From Chloroflexota bacterium (GTDB lineage Bacteria; Chloroflexota; Dehalococcoidia; DSTF01; RBG-16-68-14): a stretch of 64,000 nt of DNA. The notes beneath the pieces were generated by a model that saw only the letters and a list, made by a program, of their open reading frames with translations, made no database searches and was not told the DNA's origin. Each line of letters starts with the position of its first letter. Positions within the stretch are counted from its first letter, which is position 1. The position numbers were made by a program, and so were the translations under genes. This document shows, piece by piece, positions 1-12,041 of this stretch. The stretch lies in assembly GCA_029262675.1 (NCBI GenBank), contig JAJCYW010000007.1, forward strand, positions 167,101 to 231,100, written 5' to 3'.

Positions 1-805
1 TTAGGTAGATCGTGAAGAGCGGAGTAGGTTCGATTCCGGCGCTGATGAGGAATCCTTGCCACGAGTACTGCCACGTCTGCTGAGCAGGCAGGTAGATCTG
101 GCTTTGGTCCAGGCTGATGTTCACCATGCGCTCTAGCTGAAAGAAGAAGGCCTCCGGGCCAATGAAGGCCATGCCCGCTACGCTCAGCACGGCCAGTGAA
201 CCGGCGGTTCCGGCCAGGGCGTTCCAGTTCCGCGTCCAGAGCAAGTACAAGATGGGGATTGGTAAGTACTGCGGCTTCAACGCCAGGAGTCCGAAGCAGA
301 TGCCGGCGATCACCGGTCGACGCTCCGCGAGGAGAAATCCGCTGAGTGCTAGCAAGGCCAGCACCGGCACGAAGTGCCCTGTCCGCAGCGCCCAGTGAGC
401 CTGCGGGAGGGCGATAACCGCCAAGAATACGGCGAGCCGCGCCTCCGGGCTCCGGACCGGGCGCTGCGCAAGATAGGCCACCGCCAGCAGCGCCAAGGCG
501 TTGATCACAAAATAGACCTGGTACGCTGCCGTGACGCCCAGCCACGTGAGTGGCCGCATCATGAGCACCAGCCCTGAACTGTACATGCCAACCGAATTGC
601 CGGTCTCGGCGTGGTCGTAGAAATTCGTGAAGTCGGCGATTGCGGCTGGGTTCGGCGATATCCATCGGCCGAGCGTGTCAGGCAACCAGGCCGCGAGCAC
701 CATCAGCTCAACGCCTATCGCAGCGAATAGGAGAAACCTCACGACAGCCGGCCGCCATGCGACCACCAGCCTCTGCTCCGAGATAGAAAGCATTGAGATT
801 GTCAC
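1..805 (-). CDS. GT87/DUF2029-family membrane glycosyltransferase (partial, C-terminus outside window)
   Basis: The minus strand is open from a GTG at 805 through base 1 without a stop. The translation is a polytopic membrane protein: hydrophobic segments alternate with short loops. It contains the HAEGTGN-type loop after the first helix (DHAETGNSVGMYSS) and the GLLALKPQ signature typical of DUF2029/GT87 polyprenyl-phosphate-dependent mannosyltransferases. These enzymes use a lipid-linked sugar donor on the outer face of the membrane. I chose the GTG because GGGAGG lies about 10 bases upstream; an ATG at 793 is the alternative. The frame stays open upstream to a stop near 970, but that stretch does not look like family sequence. 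The gene sits at the edge of the polysaccharide locus, pointing away from the sugar-transferase genes. Confidence 0.8.
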   Translation of the reverse strand, partial: MTISMLSISEQRLVVAWRPAVVRFLLFAAIGVELMVLAAWLPDTLGRWISPNPAAIADFTNFYDHAETGNSVGMYSSGLVLMMRPLTWLGVTAAYQVYFVINALALLAVAYLAQRPVRSPEARLAVFLAVIALPQAHWALRTGHFVPVLALLALSGFLLAERRPVIAGICFGLLALKPQYLPIPILYLLWTRNWNALAGTAGSLAVLSVAGMAFIGPEAFFFQLERMVNISLDQSQIYLPAQQTWQYSWQGFLISAGIEPTPLFTIYL

Positions 806-1164
806 CGCAGGGTAGCCTCCCGCTACTCGGCTCCAAGTTGCCCCTCCACTGATGTTTCCACAATCGAATGACCCCAGGTACCAGTGAAACCCGTAGGCAG
901 GCAGACGAGAGTCCTGATACCGGCCTTCGAGCGTGAGGGTTTCGCGCGGCGATGCGTAGCAATCACGCGCTTAGGGTTTCGGCCTGCGGGCACTTAGGGG
1001 AATCCTGATAGTAGATCGCCATGTGCAGCCCCATTATTAAAAGATAGGCATAAGGACGAGAGGCCCAAGATGCGCCTCAGATACGAGCGTCGTGGCGAAT
1101 TGCTGCAATCGAGGCAGTGATCGGCCGGCGTATGGTCGTAGCGTCTATGCCTGGAAGGAGAAAG
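806..1164. other. Intergenic, divergent promoter region
   Basis: No gene is convincing here. The stretch separates the minus-strand GT87 gene from the plus-strand sugar transferase and so should carry both promoters. The only AT-rich patch, around 1034-1052 (CATTATTAAAAGATAGGCAT), could hold a -10 element for the rightward gene. I do not see a matching -35 that I would defend. Confidence 0.4.
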
Positions 1165-4258
<3,094 letters not shown>

Positions 4259-4264
4259 CGGACG

Positions 4265-4990
4265 CTACTCGCGGCGAAACGCCAGCGTGATGAAGGTGTA
4301 GCGGAACCCTGCGGATTCGATGACGGCGTCGTCAGCGTCAAGCCGTGGGTCGCCTAGTAGATTGAGGCCGCACCTCTCAGCCGTGCGGCACAGTTCAAGC
4401 ACTTGCTCGCGGTCGAGGACACGGTCGTTGCCGCGCGACTCATCGAACCGCTTCAGTGCACCAAGGTCTAGCCCATCCGGCCAGTAGTCTGTCGAGATGA
4501 CCAGAAGGCCGCCCGGCCGCAGCAGGCGAGCTGCTTCATTGAGGAAGGCGTCGATGTCCACGCCGTGCTCGATGACGGACATGCACGTGACGGCGGCGAA
4601 CGCTTCGTCCTGAAACGGCGTGTGCTCGACTGGACTTTTTCGGAATCGGCTGCGATTCCTCACATACGTCTGTAGGCCGGCGGCCGCGGTTCGCCACTGC
4701 AGCTGGCCGAGCGCCGCCTTGACCGGCGGAAACGGCTTGCGCAGATCGCAGCCGTAGAGGTTGCGATAGCCTAGCTGGTGCAGCCAAGTGAGGATGATGC
4801 CGCTCCGACAGCCGAGATCGACGATCGGCTCGTCCGGCGAAATGCCTGCCCCGCGGATGGCCTCCACAGCGATCAGGTTGTCCCAGTGCTTGCTGGTCTC
4901 CGGCACTGCGCAGAGGCCGGCGCGCCGAGCCTGGTTCTGCGCCTCGCGCACATCATCCTGCGACGTGAGGACGCGGCACAATGCCGTCAT
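4265..4990 (-). CDS. SAM-dependent class I methyltransferase
   Basis: The product is a Rossmann-fold methyltransferase with motif I IVDLGCRSG at about residue 56 and an acidic strand-2 end (YGCDLRK). The post-I region CMSVIEHGVD has the V-IEHG pattern of the UbiE/type 11 group, and LLRPGGLLVISTDYW follows. It probably methylates a sugar or nucleotide-sugar of the glycan made by this operon; the acceptor cannot be read from sequence. I placed the start at ATG 4990, which overlaps the TGA of the upstream glycosyltransferase as ATGA. A GTG at 5005 is the alternative. It is the last gene of the minus-strand operon and converges with the fusion gene, six bases away. Confidence 0.82.
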   Translation of the reverse strand: MTALCRVLTSQDDVREAQNQARRAGLCAVPETSKHWDNLIAVEAIRGAGISPDEPIVDLGCRSGIILTWLHQLGYRNLYGCDLRKPFPPVKAALGQLQWRTAAAGLQTYVRNRSRFRKSPVEHTPFQDEAFAAVTCMSVIEHGVDIDAFLNEAARLLRPGGLLVISTDYWPDGLDLGALKRFDESRGNDRVLDREQVLELCRTAERCGLNLLGDPRLDADDAVIESAGFRYTFITLAFRRE

Positions 4991-6198
4991 GCCGCTTCGC
5001 CCCACACTTCTTGGAGAACATTGTGGAGTTCTTCGCCGATGTTCTCCCAGCCGTAGCGCTGTTCAACCGTCTTCCGGCCCTCCCGGCTGAGGCGTTCGCA
5101 GAGGTCTGAGTCGTCCAGCATTCGGTCGATCCACTGCGCGAACTCGGCCGGGTCGTCCGCGACGATGACGTCATGTCCGTGCGTCAGGCCCAGGCCTTCG
5201 CAGCCGACACTGGTGCTGATCACAGGAAGGCCCTGAGCCAGTGCTTCAAGGATCTTCAATCGCGTGCCCCCGCCCGAGCGCAGCGGCACGGCCAGCAGGC
5301 TGCTCGCCTCAACGTATGGCTGTGCGCTGTCAACGTAGCCCGTGACCTCCGCCGGAATACGCGATGCGCGGGCGGCTGCGTAGACGACAGGAGGCGGACT
5401 GGACCCGAGGAGCGTCAACTTCGCGTCCCTTGTCCGCAACTGAGGAAGGATGTCGTTGACGAGGTGCCGTACGGCGTCGACGTTCGCACTGTAGCTCAAG
5501 CTTCCCATGTAGAGGATGCACCGCTCTTTCGGCGCCCCCGTGCGGCGCTGGTAGCGCTCCAGGTCAACGCCGTTGGGGACCAACCGCGCTCGTCCGGGCG
5601 CCAGCCTGTCGAAGTAGTCCCGCTCGTCGCCCGAGACGGCGACAGTACGAGCGACGCTCTGCACCGCCCGCCTTTCGAATCGCTGGACGGCGTGCGCTTG
5701 GAGACGCGCCGCGATGCTCCGCGGCGTCAGCCCGCGTCCGCCGGCCATGCTGGCGATTCGCGACGCTTCGGCGTTCTGAGAATCGAGCACCGTATGGGCG
5801 CGGAGCTCCGGCGGCAGGTACCTGTACATGTAGAGCTGGCTGAGCACGATGACGTCGAACGATTCTGACTGAAGCCAGCGTTGCAGGCGTGCGGAGGCCT
5901 CTGGCACCCAGAAGTAGTCACGCTGGAAGGCGGTGCCTGTCGCAACGTTTCGGAGCGTACGGCCGATTCGCGTCATCGGCGTGATTCGCCGAGTTTCGAT
6001 GACAACGGTGTCGCAGAGTTCGTCTAACGTCTGTCGGTCCTCCCTCGTAGGCTCGAGTCCGTTGGCCAGGCTAAAGAGAGACAGCTCCCAGCCGCGACGG
6101 TCCAGCTCTCGCATCAGGTTGAAGTTGCGAATAGCGTCTCCACTTGCCATCGGCAGCGGAGAGTTCGGCGTTATGATGAGCGCTCGGCCGGCCATCAT
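4987..6198 (-). CDS. GT4-family glycosyltransferase
   Basis: A 403-residue GT-B glycosyltransferase. The N-terminal strand (ALIITPNSPLPMASGDAIRN) is the acceptor-domain start. The C-terminal half carries the family-4 donor pattern: a strand with YMGSLSY, then VPLRSGGGTRLKILEALAQGLPVISTSVGCEGL split over the EX7E-like helix, ending near DVIVADDP. It should transfer a sugar from a nucleotide sugar to the growing lipid-linked oligosaccharide in the cytoplasm. The frame is open for 240 further codons upstream, but that part is out-of-frame sequence of the next gene. The true start is ATG 6198, overlapping the upstream stop as ATGA, which indicates translational coupling. Confidence 0.86.
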   Translation of the reverse strand: MMAGRALIITPNSPLPMASGDAIRNFNLMRELDRRGWELSLFSLANGLEPTREDRQTLDELCDTVVIETRRITPMTRIGRTLRNVATGTAFQRDYFWVPEASARLQRWLQSESFDVIVLSQLYMYRYLPPELRAHTVLDSQNAEASRIASMAGGRGLTPRSIAARLQAHAVQRFERRAVQSVARTVAVSGDERDYFDRLAPGRARLVPNGVDLERYQRRTGAPKERCILYMGSLSYSANVDAVRHLVNDILPQLRTRDAKLTLLGSSPPPVVYAAARASRIPAEVTGYVDSAQPYVEASSLLAVPLRSGGGTRLKILEALAQGLPVISTSVGCEGLGLTHGHDVIVADDPAEFAQWIDRMLDDSDLCERLSREGRKTVEQRYGWENIGEELHNVLQEVWGEAA

Positions 6199-7619
6199 GC
6201 TGTCGGGCCTCCCGGCGCGGCGGTAGGTCCAGCTCCTCCCGCGCCCGCTGCAATAGGCAGGCTGAGAGCGAGCAACAAGAGCAGGCCGAAGCTGAAGCCT
6301 TTGTCTTCTAACGGTGTACTGAATGGAAGCTCCATGATCGCGAGCACGAAAAAAGCAACCAACGCCACGTGCGCTATCGTCGGCCCTGAGGCTGCGCCGG
6401 CGTTTCGCAACAGCGCCAGATAGGCGAACAGAAGCCCCAGCAGGACGATGACGCCGGCGATGCCGAACTTCGCCGGGATCGCGAGGCCGGTATCGATGTT
6501 GATGCTGCTTATGGGGTCTCCTTTGTAGTCCAGCCAGTCGAAGACGTGGCCGGGCCCCGCCCCAAGTACGGGCGATGAGCTGAAGGTATCCCAGGCGGCG
6601 CTGGTCTGGCCCGATCGCTCCCGGTAGCTCCCATCGGAACTTGGATCCGCGGAGACTGTCGCGACAGATTCGAACCGGCCCAAGAGCCGATCTGTGTCGT
6701 AGCCGCCGAACCAATTGAGAGCCAGCATGAAGATGGCGGTGAGGCCCAGGGCCGCCACGGCGATACTTGACATGCGCATCGTTGGGCGCGCCACGTTCCA
6801 CTTGCGCTTCATCGCGAACAGCCCGATCAGAACGGTGATGCCCGGAAGCATGATGCTGCCTCCTCGATTGCCCGTGATCCACGTCAGCGCGAGGGCCAGC
6901 GCCGCTACCAACGTCCATCCAATGCGTCCGCGGCCGCCCAGCAGCGCTGCGCTAACGGCGTAAACGTATATGGCTGAACGAAGTCCGGCGCTAGGTAGAC
7001 CGATTCCTTCAAACGGAAGCTGGGCCAATTGCCTGCGATCGAGCCAGTAGGCTGAATGGAAAGCCGACGCTAGCAAGCCCGCGATCACCAGCGCCGCGAC
7101 GAGCTTCCGGCGCGATGACGACGAATGCACGTCGAGGGCGAAAACTGGAATTACGGCAAACAGGCCGTACGGGGCAACGTCGCGGAGCCACGCGGTGGCG
7201 GACGTGCCGCGGTCGAGCGATACGATAGCTGTTAGAGCGAGCAGGCCGCCGGCAACAAGCGATAGCAGGATGAGCGGTCGAAGCAGGCGGGCGCTCGCGG
7301 TAGAGCGGAGCTGCCAGACGTTGAAGAGCGCGCCGGCTCCGGCGAATCCGACGCCGAGGAAGTAGGCAACCTTGATCGCATCGAGCTCTTGTGAGCTTTG
7401 TAGCGCCGCCATGCCACCGAAGACCAGGAACGCCGTTCGGAATTGGGCGTTTATCAAGAGCAAGCCCGCGATGAGAGTTGCCAGCGGGAGGAGCGCAAGC
7501 GCCGGTTGCCAGAGGAACGCGCCGGTAATGGCCGCGGCACTGAGCAGTGCCCCGGCTGCCAGCGCCGCCTGGAGCGCCAGTTGCGCATCTGGAAGGCGAG
7601 TAGTTGGAACGACAATCAT
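6195..7619 (-). CDS. O-antigen polymerase/ligase-like membrane protein
   Basis: A 474-residue polytopic membrane protein with roughly a dozen hydrophobic segments. Between the later helices lies a long exported loop with the sequence PVLGAGPGHVFDWL, the family G-x-G-xG-H pattern of Wzy/WaaL (PF04932). Such proteins polymerise repeat units or ligate them at the outer face of the membrane. Start ATG 7619 overlaps the upstream stop in an ATGA; an in-frame upstream ATG at 7649 would run 30 bases into the preceding gene. Position between glycosyltransferases and downstream of a flippase fits the Wzx/Wzy route. Whether it polymerises or ligates is not decidable from sequence. Confidence 0.82.
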   Translation of the reverse strand: MIVVPTTRLPDAQLALQAALAAGALLSAAAITGAFLWQPALALLPLATLIAGLLLINAQFRTAFLVFGGMAALQSSQELDAIKVAYFLGVGFAGAGALFNVWQLRSTASARLLRPLILLSLVAGGLLALTAIVSLDRGTSATAWLRDVAPYGLFAVIPVFALDVHSSSSRRKLVAALVIAGLLASAFHSAYWLDRRQLAQLPFEGIGLPSAGLRSAIYVYAVSAALLGGRGRIGWTLVAALALALTWITGNRGGSIMLPGITVLIGLFAMKRKWNVARPTMRMSSIAVAALGLTAIFMLALNWFGGYDTDRLLGRFESVATVSADPSSDGSYRERSGQTSAAWDTFSSSPVLGAGPGHVFDWLDYKGDPISSINIDTGLAIPAKFGIAGVIVLLGLLFAYLALLRNAGAASGPTIAHVALVAFFVLAIMELPFSTPLEDKGFSFGLLLLLALSLPIAAGAGGAGPTAAPGGPTA

Positions 7620-8506
7620 GACTTCGAGCGCTCCGGATATGGTTGCCATTCCTGGACCCCTGGCATCGTCGCGCGGCGCATGGTGAGTTGGCGCCTCAGA
7701 AGGTTGAAGTGGCCATCGTGCGTGCCATCGAACGCCAGTTCAACGCCGGCTTGTGACAGGGCGCGCACACCGAGCAGGCGTATCAACAGCTTGGCCGCCT
7801 CACGCTGCGCTCCAATACATGGTCCTCTGGGTTTGCCGTAGGTCTCGGCGAGCTGTTCTCCTTCAACCTCGGCAAGGTCCGGTCGAGCGTTCGACTTTCG
7901 CGCCGCGTAGTGGCGGTCGATCGCCAGGACTTTGCTCACGCGCTGAAAGCGATGCTCGCGACCGAGGCGGAGCCAAAGTTCTCGGTCCATAAAGGAGTCG
8001 TATGACTCGTCAACGATGGTATCGTCGAGCGCCGATCTGCGCAGGAAGACGGCAGGTTGGTAGACATAGTTGAGAAGCTGGAGCAGCGTGTAGCTGAACT
8101 TTGGTACCCAGATCATCTGCAGGATCAGGCCGTCCGCGTTGACGAGCGCCGCGTGGCCGTATACAACGTCGGCCTCTGGATGGCGATCGAAGCAGTCGAC
8201 TACGGTTTCCAGCACGTCGGGGCTGAAATAGGCATCGTCTGAGTTGAGCCAACCAATGATTTCGCCTTTGGCCTGTGAGAACGCCTTGTTCAGGGCGTGG
8301 GACTGCCCGCGATCTGGTTCGCTTCGCCAACGTACGTGGGGCGGTGCGCTTTGGAGAAGGCTGACCGTTTCATCCGAAGAGCCTCCGTCCATTACGATCT
8401 GCTCGATATTCGGGTGAGTTTGGCAGGCTACGGACCGCAGGTTGTCGAGCAACCAGCGTCCTTGGTCGAAGGAAGGGGTGAGCACTGAGACCAATGGAAA
8501 GCTCAC
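7616..8506 (-). CDS. GT2-family glycosyltransferase
   Basis: A GT-A fold family 2 glycosyltransferase of about 296 residues. It opens with PLVSVLTPSFDQGRWL, has the VMDGGSSDET nucleotide-binding motif, a GWLNSDD metal-binding DxD-type motif and a WLRLG-type acceptor motif after FMDREL. It transfers a sugar in the cytoplasm during glycan assembly. I prefer the GTG at 8506, which overlaps the stop of the FkbM gene as GTGA and has GGGAG seven bases upstream. An ATG at 8524 is in frame but lacks a ribosome-binding site. Confidence 0.85.
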   Translation of the reverse strand: MSFPLVSVLTPSFDQGRWLLDNLRSVACQTHPNIEQIVMDGGSSDETVSLLQSAPPHVRWRSEPDRGQSHALNKAFSQAKGEIIGWLNSDDAYFSPDVLETVVDCFDRHPEADVVYGHAALVNADGLILQMIWVPKFSYTLLQLLNYVYQPAVFLRRSALDDTIVDESYDSFMDRELWLRLGREHRFQRVSKVLAIDRHYAARKSNARPDLAEVEGEQLAETYGKPRGPCIGAQREAAKLLIRLLGVRALSQAGVELAFDGTHDGHFNLLRRQLTMRRATMPGVQEWQPYPERSKS

Positions 8507-9330
8507 GCAGCACTCCCGTTCCATGTGAAGAGATGATTCCAGGACTCAAACCCTGCTGGGCGCTGCCGCGAATAGCGGAAGCCCGATAGCCAGGTGACCA
8601 GAGCATCGAGGTCCGCGGGGCTGTTGGCCTCAACGAGCAGCGGGGGGTGGCATTGTTCCAGCAGTTCCTTGCTGCCCTTGAGAACCCCGAGTTCAGCGCC
8701 TTCCACGTCAATCTTGAGTGCTGATACAGGCGGACGACCGGCCTCCTGCCATACCCGATCCAGTGTGGTGGCGGAGACCGTCATGGCCACACCTGTCGCT
8801 CTGCTCTGAACGACTTCGCCTGTCGAGTGCAGAGCCGGATCGTCAGCTAGGTGAATGGCTACCTCGCCAGCCTTGTCGCTCAAGGCGAGCCTGTAAAGAT
8901 GGACGTTCTTGAGCCGGTTGAGTTCTATATTCTCTTGAAGCCGCCGGGCGTTCTCAGGGACCGGCTCAAAGGCGAGTACCTTACCCTGTGGCCCGACGAC
9001 ACGTGCCAAAGGAATGGTGAAGACGCCAATGTTCGCGCCAACATCGACTGCTACCGCCCCTGACCAGGCGCGAGCACAGAGGTCCCGTGTCTCGTGCGCT
9101 TCGAATCCGCCGTTCAGCAGCATCGCGAGCCCTATCTCTTCCCGATACTGCGCCCAGAGCCTTCCTCCGGTCGGCAGCGCTATCACGTACGAATGAGGTG
9201 AAGGCGGCAAGAGCGGTAGTAGCACCCAGCGCTTAATGAGGCCTTTGCCTCGGTTAAGGGGAACGAATCGGAGGTAGAGGCGCACCGGCCAAGCCATGAG
9301 CCAGAGCAACGGGAAAAGGCGGCATCGCAT
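8503..9330 (-). CDS. FkbM-family SAM-dependent methyltransferase
   Basis: A 275-residue protein with a hydrophobic, basic N-terminus and a methyltransferase domain: motif I VDVGANIGVFTIPLA near residue 95, then VLAFEPVPEN and LKIDVEGAELGVLKG, the hallmark of the FkbM family (PF05050). FkbM enzymes O-methylate sugars or polyketides; in a polysaccharide locus, methylation of a glycan hydroxyl is the likely role. ATG 9330 is preferred over GTG 9339 because GAGG lies at normal spacing before it. It is followed by the overlapping GT2 gene and preceded by the sulfotransferase with a 63-base gap. Confidence 0.85.
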   Translation of the reverse strand: MRCRLFPLLWLMAWPVRLYLRFVPLNRGKGLIKRWVLLPLLPPSPHSYVIALPTGGRLWAQYREEIGLAMLLNGGFEAHETRDLCARAWSGAVAVDVGANIGVFTIPLARVVGPQGKVLAFEPVPENARRLQENIELNRLKNVHLYRLALSDKAGEVAIHLADDPALHSTGEVVQSRATGVAMTVSATTLDRVWQEAGRPPVSALKIDVEGAELGVLKGSKELLEQCHPPLLVEANSPADLDALVTWLSGFRYSRQRPAGFESWNHLFTWNGSAA

Positions 9331-9402
9331 GCTGGTCACAACCTCACCCGCTCAGTACAACCGCATGACCCCGGATTGATCGCGGGCCACACGTTGTGCG
9401 AA

Positions 9403-10143
9403 TCATTGGTAGCCTCGCTGCCGTAGCCACCCAGCATGACGCTGATGTATGGCCTGGCTCTCTTCGGGTGTTAGAGCCTGGCGCCAAATCCCCGATCTGC
9501 CTTGTGCGTTCGATATGTGGTTCGGATGCAGAAGAGTCTCGGGATGATAGGTGACATTGGGAGCCCGGGTGAGGCGGCGCGCAATCCTCGAGATGCCGAA
9601 GCCCGCCTTGCGCGGCAGATCGCCCGCGATAGCTTGAGCGTTTTCGAGCGAGCACTCCTCCAGCACTGATTCCGAAACGTTTGCCGATCCCTCTACGCCG
9701 ACGAGCTGTTGGATCTCGTCAAGCGCTCCCGCCGGATTGCTGACTAGGTCTTCGTATTTCTGCGAAAGCACGTTTGGCATCGCGATCACTTCGTGGTACG
9801 AGTCGATCGCGTCTTCGACAAGCTGGAGGAGAGCAGAGCTCTCGTGGCTCCAGATGCGCTTCGCGGAGGCCGCGACGTCGCGGATGTCTCGATAGGTGTA
9901 ACAGGTGCGCGCTAGCCCGCTGGCAGCCAACCTGTGGGCCGCCGGATGGACGGCGTGCATCTTCACTACGCGCATAGCTCGATCCCCCGCCCACGCGTCG
10001 AGTCGCTCCTCCAGCGCCGGGAACTCCTCTGGACCGAAGTACCCTTCGCCTGTCCCAAGACCGAGATTGGCGACGAGCGATCTCACCAGGTTGTATTGGA
10101 GAGTGGATCCTGACCTCATCATCCCGTTGCAAATGATCAGCAT
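9403..10143 (-). CDS. PAPS-dependent sulfotransferase family protein
   Basis: A 246-residue protein. The first strand and loop, ICNGMMRSGSTLQYN at residues 3-17, match the 5'-phosphosulfate-binding loop of sulfotransferases. A later TYRDIRDVAASA segment matches the 3'-phosphate-binding region (arginine and serine for PAPS). It would move sulfate from PAPS to a sugar, or less likely to a lipid or protein. The start at ATG 10143 is supported by GGAG eight bases upstream; the frame extends 29 codons further without family sequence. Its place inside an exopolysaccharide operon suggests that the glycan is sulfated, as is common in marine or saline organisms. No PAPS synthesis genes are in the window. 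Confidence 0.82.
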   Translation of the reverse strand: MLIICNGMMRSGSTLQYNLVRSLVANLGLGTGEGYFGPEEFPALEERLDAWAGDRAMRVVKMHAVHPAAHRLAASGLARTCYTYRDIRDVAASAKRIWSHESSALLQLVEDAIDSYHEVIAMPNVLSQKYEDLVSNPAGALDEIQQLVGVEGSANVSESVLEECSLENAQAIAGDLPRKAGFGISRIARRLTRAPNVTYHPETLLHPNHISNAQGRSGIWRQALTPEESQAIHQRHAGWLRQRGYQ

Positions 10144-10166
10144 AGAGAAATCTCCGCGCGCCCAAG

Positions 10167-11531
10167 CTATGCGGCAACCGCCTCCATATCTTGTACAGTC
10201 AGCGTCTCCCGTGGCACCCAGCGTCGCCACAGGAATAGTTCCGTAAACAGGACTTGGGCGATGGCTACAACTGACAATGATGCCGAGAACGCAATCGCGA
10301 AGTCCTGAACGCCAAGTCCATCAGCGGCCAGCACTGGAACGAGGCCGAACGCGCCTATTGGACCGGCCATAGCGAATGCGGCGTTGAATTCAGGCTTGCC
10401 AAGGCCGTTCAGTGTGTAGTGTGGGATCAGTCGGGTGCTGTTGAGCGCCATACCAATGCAGAGGATCCTCACCGTGGTGACCACTTCTCCGGCGATTTCT
10501 GAATCCAGCCACCACGGGACAATGATGGGAGCGGCAGCGAAGAGCAGCGCCATCGATGCCAGGCCGAGGGCGCTAGAAGCCAGCAGTCCCCGCGTATAGA
10601 TACGCCGCAGTTGCCGATAGCCTGCTGCAGGCGTCTGCGCACCGTGCATTACAGACGCAGTCGCAGGCATGATTACTTCGGAGGCTGAGCGGAGAGCCGA
10701 GAAGCCCACAGACGCCATCATCGCACCACCGGCGAATATCACGACCGCAGCCGGCCCAAGCAGTGCTCCGATGACGATGCGATGAGCTTGACGTGAGAGA
10801 ACCGGAGCTACGCTGCTCATCGAAGCGAAGACTCCGAAGCGGCCGAGGCGCTTGAGGGCAGCGAGCGTCGGACGTTGACCGGCGACATCGATGCCGTACG
10901 ATCCGCACAGCGAGCGCGTCATGAAGATCGCCAGGCCGAATAACAGGATGTTCGTTACAACCCCGATCGCGCTCACGCCGATCAGGCCGACATCACTCAT
11001 GAGGACGGCGCCGGCGGCGCCACCGTAGGTCAGAGCCGATAGAGCCGCGAGAAGAAGCGTTGAGCGGTCAAACCTTTGCATGCCCTTGAGCAGCGCCAAC
11101 AGTGCCAACGTGATGAGGCCGGTAGGGAATTGAAGGGCCGCCAGCCTGAACACCCAGACCGCATCCCGGCGCAACAGCGCCTCTGATACAGTTATTGAGG
11201 CGAGCCAAGGGGCAATCAGCCAAAGGACAACTGCGCCGATCGAGCCTACAACCACGCACGCCAGAATGCCGGTGATGATCACTTCGGCGGCAGAGCGAAC
11301 GTCGCTCTTCGCGATGTCCTCCGCAACGTGCTTAGCGATTCCTAATGTGAAGCCGAAATCGACCATTGCTGTCATGCCGCTAATGGCGATCCCTAGCAGG
11401 AATACGCCGAATGCTTCGGCGCCCAAGTGCCGTAGTAGGACAGGGTAGGTCACCAACATTACCGCCATCGGCATTAGGAAGCCCAGGAGCCCATATATGG
11501 AGTTGCGCGTGATGGTTGGCGTAGGTCTCAA
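10167..11531 (-). CDS. Wzx-type polysaccharide flippase (MOP superfamily)
   Basis: A 454-residue protein with about 12-14 hydrophobic helices, beginning ITRNSIYGLLGFLMPMAVMLV and with the polysaccharide-synthase fold (LGAEAFGVFLL) typical of Wzx/RfbX flippases. It should move undecaprenyl-linked repeat units from the cytoplasmic to the outer face. I chose the TTG at 11531, which has GAGGG at good spacing and leaves the N-terminus as in relatives; the frame stays open to 11636, but that segment is arginine-rich and not membrane-like. It is the first gene of the minus-strand operon, 23 bases ahead of the sulfotransferase. Confidence 0.86.
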   Translation of the reverse strand: MRPTPTITRNSIYGLLGFLMPMAVMLVTYPVLLRHLGAEAFGVFLLGIAISGMTAMVDFGFTLGIAKHVAEDIAKSDVRSAAEVIITGILACVVVGSIGAVVLWLIAPWLASITVSEALLRRDAVWVFRLAALQFPTGLITLALLALLKGMQRFDRSTLLLAALSALTYGGAAGAVLMSDVGLIGVSAIGVVTNILLFGLAIFMTRSLCGSYGIDVAGQRPTLAALKRLGRFGVFASMSSVAPVLSRQAHRIVIGALLGPAAVVIFAGGAMMASVGFSALRSASEVIMPATASVMHGAQTPAAGYRQLRRIYTRGLLASSALGLASMALLFAAAPIIVPWWLDSEIAGEVVTTVRILCIGMALNSTRLIPHYTLNGLGKPEFNAAFAMAGPIGAFGLVPVLAADGLGVQDFAIAFSASLSVVAIAQVLFTELFLWRRWVPRETLTVQDMEAVAA

Positions 11532-12041
11532 TTGATCCCTCGGCCTGCGGCAGACGAGGCGCGTTGCCGCGCGTAGCCGAACAGCTCTAGCCTGTAGGCT
11601 GCCATCCTGGTCATCTCTCCGCAGTTCGGCTTCCATGCCGACGTAGCCGACCGCACGAAGCGCGATGCTCAGCCTGAGCGCATATATAGACAGCGCGCAG
11701 GCAGAACATCAGCGCACGATAAAGCTACTTGCAGTATCGCGTCATATCGCGGCGCCTTTCTATAGGGCTTTCCCTATTCGCACGCCCAGTCGGGACTACA
11801 AGCCCTATCGGCTCTGCATTCGATGAGGCTAACAATCCTGATGGCGATGGCCGCCAGTTATCACGCGAATCTGATTCATCGTGCTGGAGTCTCGGCCGCA
11901 TGTCCTGTGGGGCGGCAGATTACGATCCGGCCCTCGCGCCGCCAATTCGTATTCGTGACGCAGACCTCCGAGCACAGGGTGTGCGACGATCCGGCCAGCC
12001 GAGGGCGGGCCGGCGCGGCCACCTACCTTCATCTCTTGTCC
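11532..12041. other. Intergenic, promoter side of the glycan operon
   Basis: No convincing gene. The leftward glycan operon starts at 11531, so its promoter should lie here; on the minus strand TCTATATATGCG at about 11680-11691 is a plausible -10 region. Several open frames exist on both strands (for example 11823-12275, plus), but they run antisense through the radical SAM gene and show no family sequence. Confidence 0.4.

Noticed and set aside
4987..6918. A 643-codon minus-strand frame as one long glycosyltransferase
   Set aside because: The first 240 codons overlap the polymerase gene in another frame. The real start is ATG 6198 in an ATGA overlap.
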